From Bartonella fuyuanensis (GTDB taxonomy: Bacteria > Pseudomonadota > Alphaproteobacteria > Rhizobiales > Rhizobiaceae), in NCBI RefSeq assembly GCF_014197255.1, contig NZ_JACIFE010000001.1, positions 248,001-312,000 of the forward strand: a DNA stretch of 64,000 nt, read 5' to 3'. The notes under the pieces are model-generated. The model worked only from the letters and a program-made list of their open reading frames with translations. It was not told the DNA's origin and did not search any database. The number at the start of each line of letters is the position of its first letter. Positions within the stretch are counted from its first letter, which is position 1. The position numbers and the translations under genes are program-made. Positions 63,501-64,000 of this stretch are shown one piece after another.

Positions 63501-64000
63501 GAACAGAGTTTTAAAACGCTTCTTGCATCAGCGCGCATCATCCTTGATGCCCAAAATGGCTCTTTATCTGAACAACTTAAACGACTTGATGAAAATGATT
63601 TTGATCTCACAATTGATAAATCAAACTCGCTAAAATATAACCAAGGAAGGCACATTGCAACACGAATTAAACAGAATCTTTTTACTGCCGTTGATTTTTC
63701 TAGCCAACAAAAACTATCTTCTTTTCCTACATATAGAGAAGATTTAAGGCATTGGAATGGTTATGGTGGTTTTAATCAGCATAATCATTATGTAATACGT
63801 CTTCGTGGACACACCGCCACACCACATCCGTGGATTAATGTCATTGCTAATTCTCGGTTTGGGTTTCATGTTTCTGCTGAAGGTGCCATTTTTACGTGGG
63901 TTAACAATAGTCGTGATTATCAATTAACTCCTTGGACGAATGATCCGACGTCTAACCGACCAGGGGAAGCACTTTATCTGGTTGATCATCAGTCTTTAAA
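57582..64000 (+). CDS. ndvB: Cyclic beta-1,2-glucan synthase (NdvB/ChvB type), 5' part; C-terminus beyond window end
   Basis: Giant inner-membrane enzyme that builds, elongates and cyclises periplasmic beta-1,2-glucans from UDP-glucose. The frame opens MAGIIPFIKQFFSYKEEKDY at 57582 and stays open for 2139 codons; family members are about 2800 residues. The N-terminal domain has IAPSAQWLLDNHYTIDKAV. Membrane segments lie near residues 405-465, followed by the GT84 glycosyltransferase: VVVPTLMTSYDD, MTLDSDTRLTSES (near 620), LSHDLLEGGYART and RYHRWIRGDWQLLPY (near 770). Further membrane helices lie near 805-860 and 925-980. A glycoamylase-like domain (about 1380-1490, with AFNARDHLMNYQYAHFGIPN and RNYYAHHHGMSILALNNVIF) and GH94/GT36-type modules (from about 1520 and about 2080 onward) set chain length. 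GGAA precedes the ATG. In Brucella and Agrobacterium such glucans matter for host interaction; a role here is inferred. Confidence 0.93.
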   Translation, partial: MAGIIPFIKQFFSYKEEKDYFINTDFPLRAIYKVQEDLYSLGYDLASGKEILLPEYERIEDFRRRLNENAKLILHAFHASDFAARNDETIAPSAQWLLDNHYTIDKAVRQLRCNLSKSFIKKLPLFTQKAEIPRIFALTWLYIAHTDSSFSQETLTAMINGFQEACALTIGELWALPSVMQMLLIENVRRLSVRIEKVRHMRHLAGQVANRISCVENKTKLHSIFAQYKPLTADPTFSAYLFYRLRSASIDSTVALAWLEKQLESQDSSLEIATADEHTRQAADGVTMGNIIRALKAIDDVDWTVWFETVSCVDSILRKNSDFSEIDSHSRTIYRQVIEKVARFSSLSELEIAHKVIEMANSTSEDMPHCSCVGWYLVDDGRSAFEKACGYSPPFFIKWAHAFCCLKLRVIVIPVSFLTLALLLVIYTFLQISGITSWMSLFFTALAIFPAMDAAFSFFNTVVSWFVPSKQLIGYEYKEGIPKHARTIVVVPTLMTSYDDIDEQVHTLEVHYLSNPKGAIHFALITDWVDAPLRETQDDFDLLHYAQKNIDKLNNRYHREDIPLFFLLHRRRLYNPSEKCWMGWERKRGKLHELNQLLRGNKNTSFYPPDPRLPVDCRFVMTLDSDTRLTSESVTKLVGKLNHPLNHPLFDAQSRKVVKGYSILQPRIIPSLTTGKKTSILQRVFSTSRGLDPYVFAVSDTYQDLLGEGTFIGKGLYNIDAFEQALHGRIKENTVLSHDLLEGGYARTALVSSIAVIEDYPTAYNIDVMRYHRWIRGDWQLLPYLFFSRQISSVTRWKMHDNLRRSLTPLMWLIAAFAGWTFLPLKSAIVWQIFLLFSVFISPILCVLKTLVSSNTDHALGGHFQLIWNKTVLTGADIFLKTTFLAHSAYFMTDAIIRTLYRVMISKQHLLEWTTSTATKSMPNSLRFYIFTMAPASLIGALVITLPFFADIFANLIALPFGLAWFFSPFIAWLVSQPSTFQDSLNLSLKDEKKLRSIARRTWLYYATFVNAQNNYLPPDNFQEDPEPLVAQRTSPTNIGVYLLSIIAARDFGWIGFEETITRIECTLRSLAKMEKFRGHLYNWYETDTLRPLLPTYVSTVDSGNLAGHLITLSSALSEWAEKPHIFFQSDREGLSDVHSILEETVKEVPNHQSSLRPLRKRVEENITHFYHSVRTFVEYGNTTASHITALSLTAHDIVHLIDELDQKIQTIESARALSWAKCLVETCNAHHHDATDNYDTEKLCKKLNKLAIMARQIAFDMKFDFLEQPKRHLLSIGYRVQENKLDENCYDLLASEARLASFFAIAKGDIKLKHWFHLGRLLVPIGWKSALLSWSGSMFEYLMPSLVMHEPLGSLLDQTNRLIIRCQIQYAHKRKLPWGISEAAFNARDHLMNYQYAHFGIPNLGLQRGLSRNAVIAPYASILAAQYIPACAVANLKRLRDLGALGTYGYYDAVDFTPSRVKTGEKYAIVRNYYAHHHGMSILALNNVIFQGRMRDRFHRNPVIEATQFLLQERAPHFIPLLHTKAVSRMRNTSQAFDAAPLRIITNPLLKPRATLLLSKGFYSIMLTANGSGYSRWHDYAITRFIPDATEDQQGTLFFLRDTHSGRWWSVTGEPTRIIEEKAVSIFTDEKAEYTKIVNGIKSTLECLIASEGDGEGRRIQLLNMTNKDCLIEVTSYGELALATMDIDCAHPIFSRMFIETEIAEEGKTIFAKRRKFSPSDPEIYITHFVSSTTDILQKTEAETDRSLFIGRGRSIHRPAAFDKNTHFSNSQGCVLDPIMSLRCRIKIPANGKSELIFWTFAAHTKEALHNHIKHYRQHDMFQKELSRAWMHSQVALYQRGTQLKEAVVYQKYATPLIYPERKWRLPSELLAKTLGKQSDLWPMSISGDNPICLLRLNSEGNITVLRELLKAHEYWRMRGLIVDLVILNEQAFSYIQNTQRVLEWVCESYRHHTQEADKRQHIFTLRRDQMSEQSFKTLLASARIILDAQNGSLSEQLKRLDENDFDLTIDKSNSLKYNQGRHIATRIKQNLFTAVDFSSQQKLSSFPTYREDLRHWNGYGGFNQHNHYVIRLRGHTATPHPWINVIANSRFGFHVSAEGAIFTWVNNSRDYQLTPWTNDPTSNRPGEALYLVDHQSL

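Overview
The window is an AT-rich chromosomal segment that reads as a host-adapted member of the Rhizobiales (Alphaproteobacteria), most probably Bartonella. The basis is gene content and gene order plus protein sequence: a BatR/BatS (ChvI/ChvG-type) two-component pair followed by a short HPr kinase, a mannose-type EIIA and HPr; the block FYDLN-acid protein - aroA - cmk - rpsA; def-fmt-truA; hrcA-grpE and dnaK-dnaJ; a giant cyclic beta-1,2-glucan synthase; and long non-coding gaps. About three quarters of the sequence is coding (40 protein genes, one tRNA). There is no prophage, IS element, CRISPR array or secretion system, so this is core chromosome rather than an accessory island.

Layout. 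1-4538 (minus): ubiB (cut by the window edge), ubiE and gyrB. 5.5-8.0 kb: a lone amino-acid-type periplasmic binding protein convergent with a ComM/YifB AAA+ protein. 8.4-15.0 kb: tamA-tamB, the outer-membrane translocation and assembly pair. 16.1-19.0 kb (minus): an MsbA-like ABC exporter and infC, whose real start is an ATT codon. 19.1-22.1 kb: an alpha/beta hydrolase, a YgjP-type zinc peptidase and dapE. 23.5-27.8 kb: hemW and rdgB (minus) facing hrcA-grpE (plus). 29.2-33.1 kb (minus): batR-batS-hprK-EIIA-HPr, linking envelope and pH sensing to a PTS phosphorelay without sugar permeases. 33.5-34.6 kb: a BON-LysM protein and a PCuAC copper chaperone. 35.6-38.8 kb: dnaK-dnaJ. 40-46 kb: argB, an EamA transporter, lepA and dapD. 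46-51.4 kb: a LOG-family protein, truA-fmt-def, rmuC and a lytic transglycosylase lipoprotein. 52.8-64 kb: tRNA-Ala(GGC), FYDLN protein, aroA-cmk-rpsA, and the first 2139 codons of an ndvB/chvB-type glucan synthase running off the end.

The most interesting signal is not a gene. A degenerate non-coding repeat of about 220-500 bp occurs at least eight times (about 15.6, 18.2, 23.3, 28.5, 42.1, 44.9, 50.6 and 52.1 kb). All copies face the same way, and all lie 3' of genes. Every convergent gap longer than about 110 bp holds one and no divergent gap does. Most copies share a core around ATCTTACGATATT flanked by complementary arms, with at least one compensated change. Other items worth a second look are a perfect 33-bp inverted repeat between dnaJ and argB, an rpsA leader with a five-codon mini-ORF behind a strong Shine-Dalgarno sequence, an operator-like palindrome beside the hrcA promoter, a frameshifted pseudogene after grpE, and the absence of rph between hrcA and rdgB.

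Starts were adjusted where a ribosome binding site or family alignment from memory favoured an internal or non-ATG codon (infC, dapE, tamA, dnaK, dnaJ, argB, lepA, dapD, truA, the hydrolase, PCuAC and the transglycosylase). All identifications come from reading sequence and recalled family features; no database search was run.
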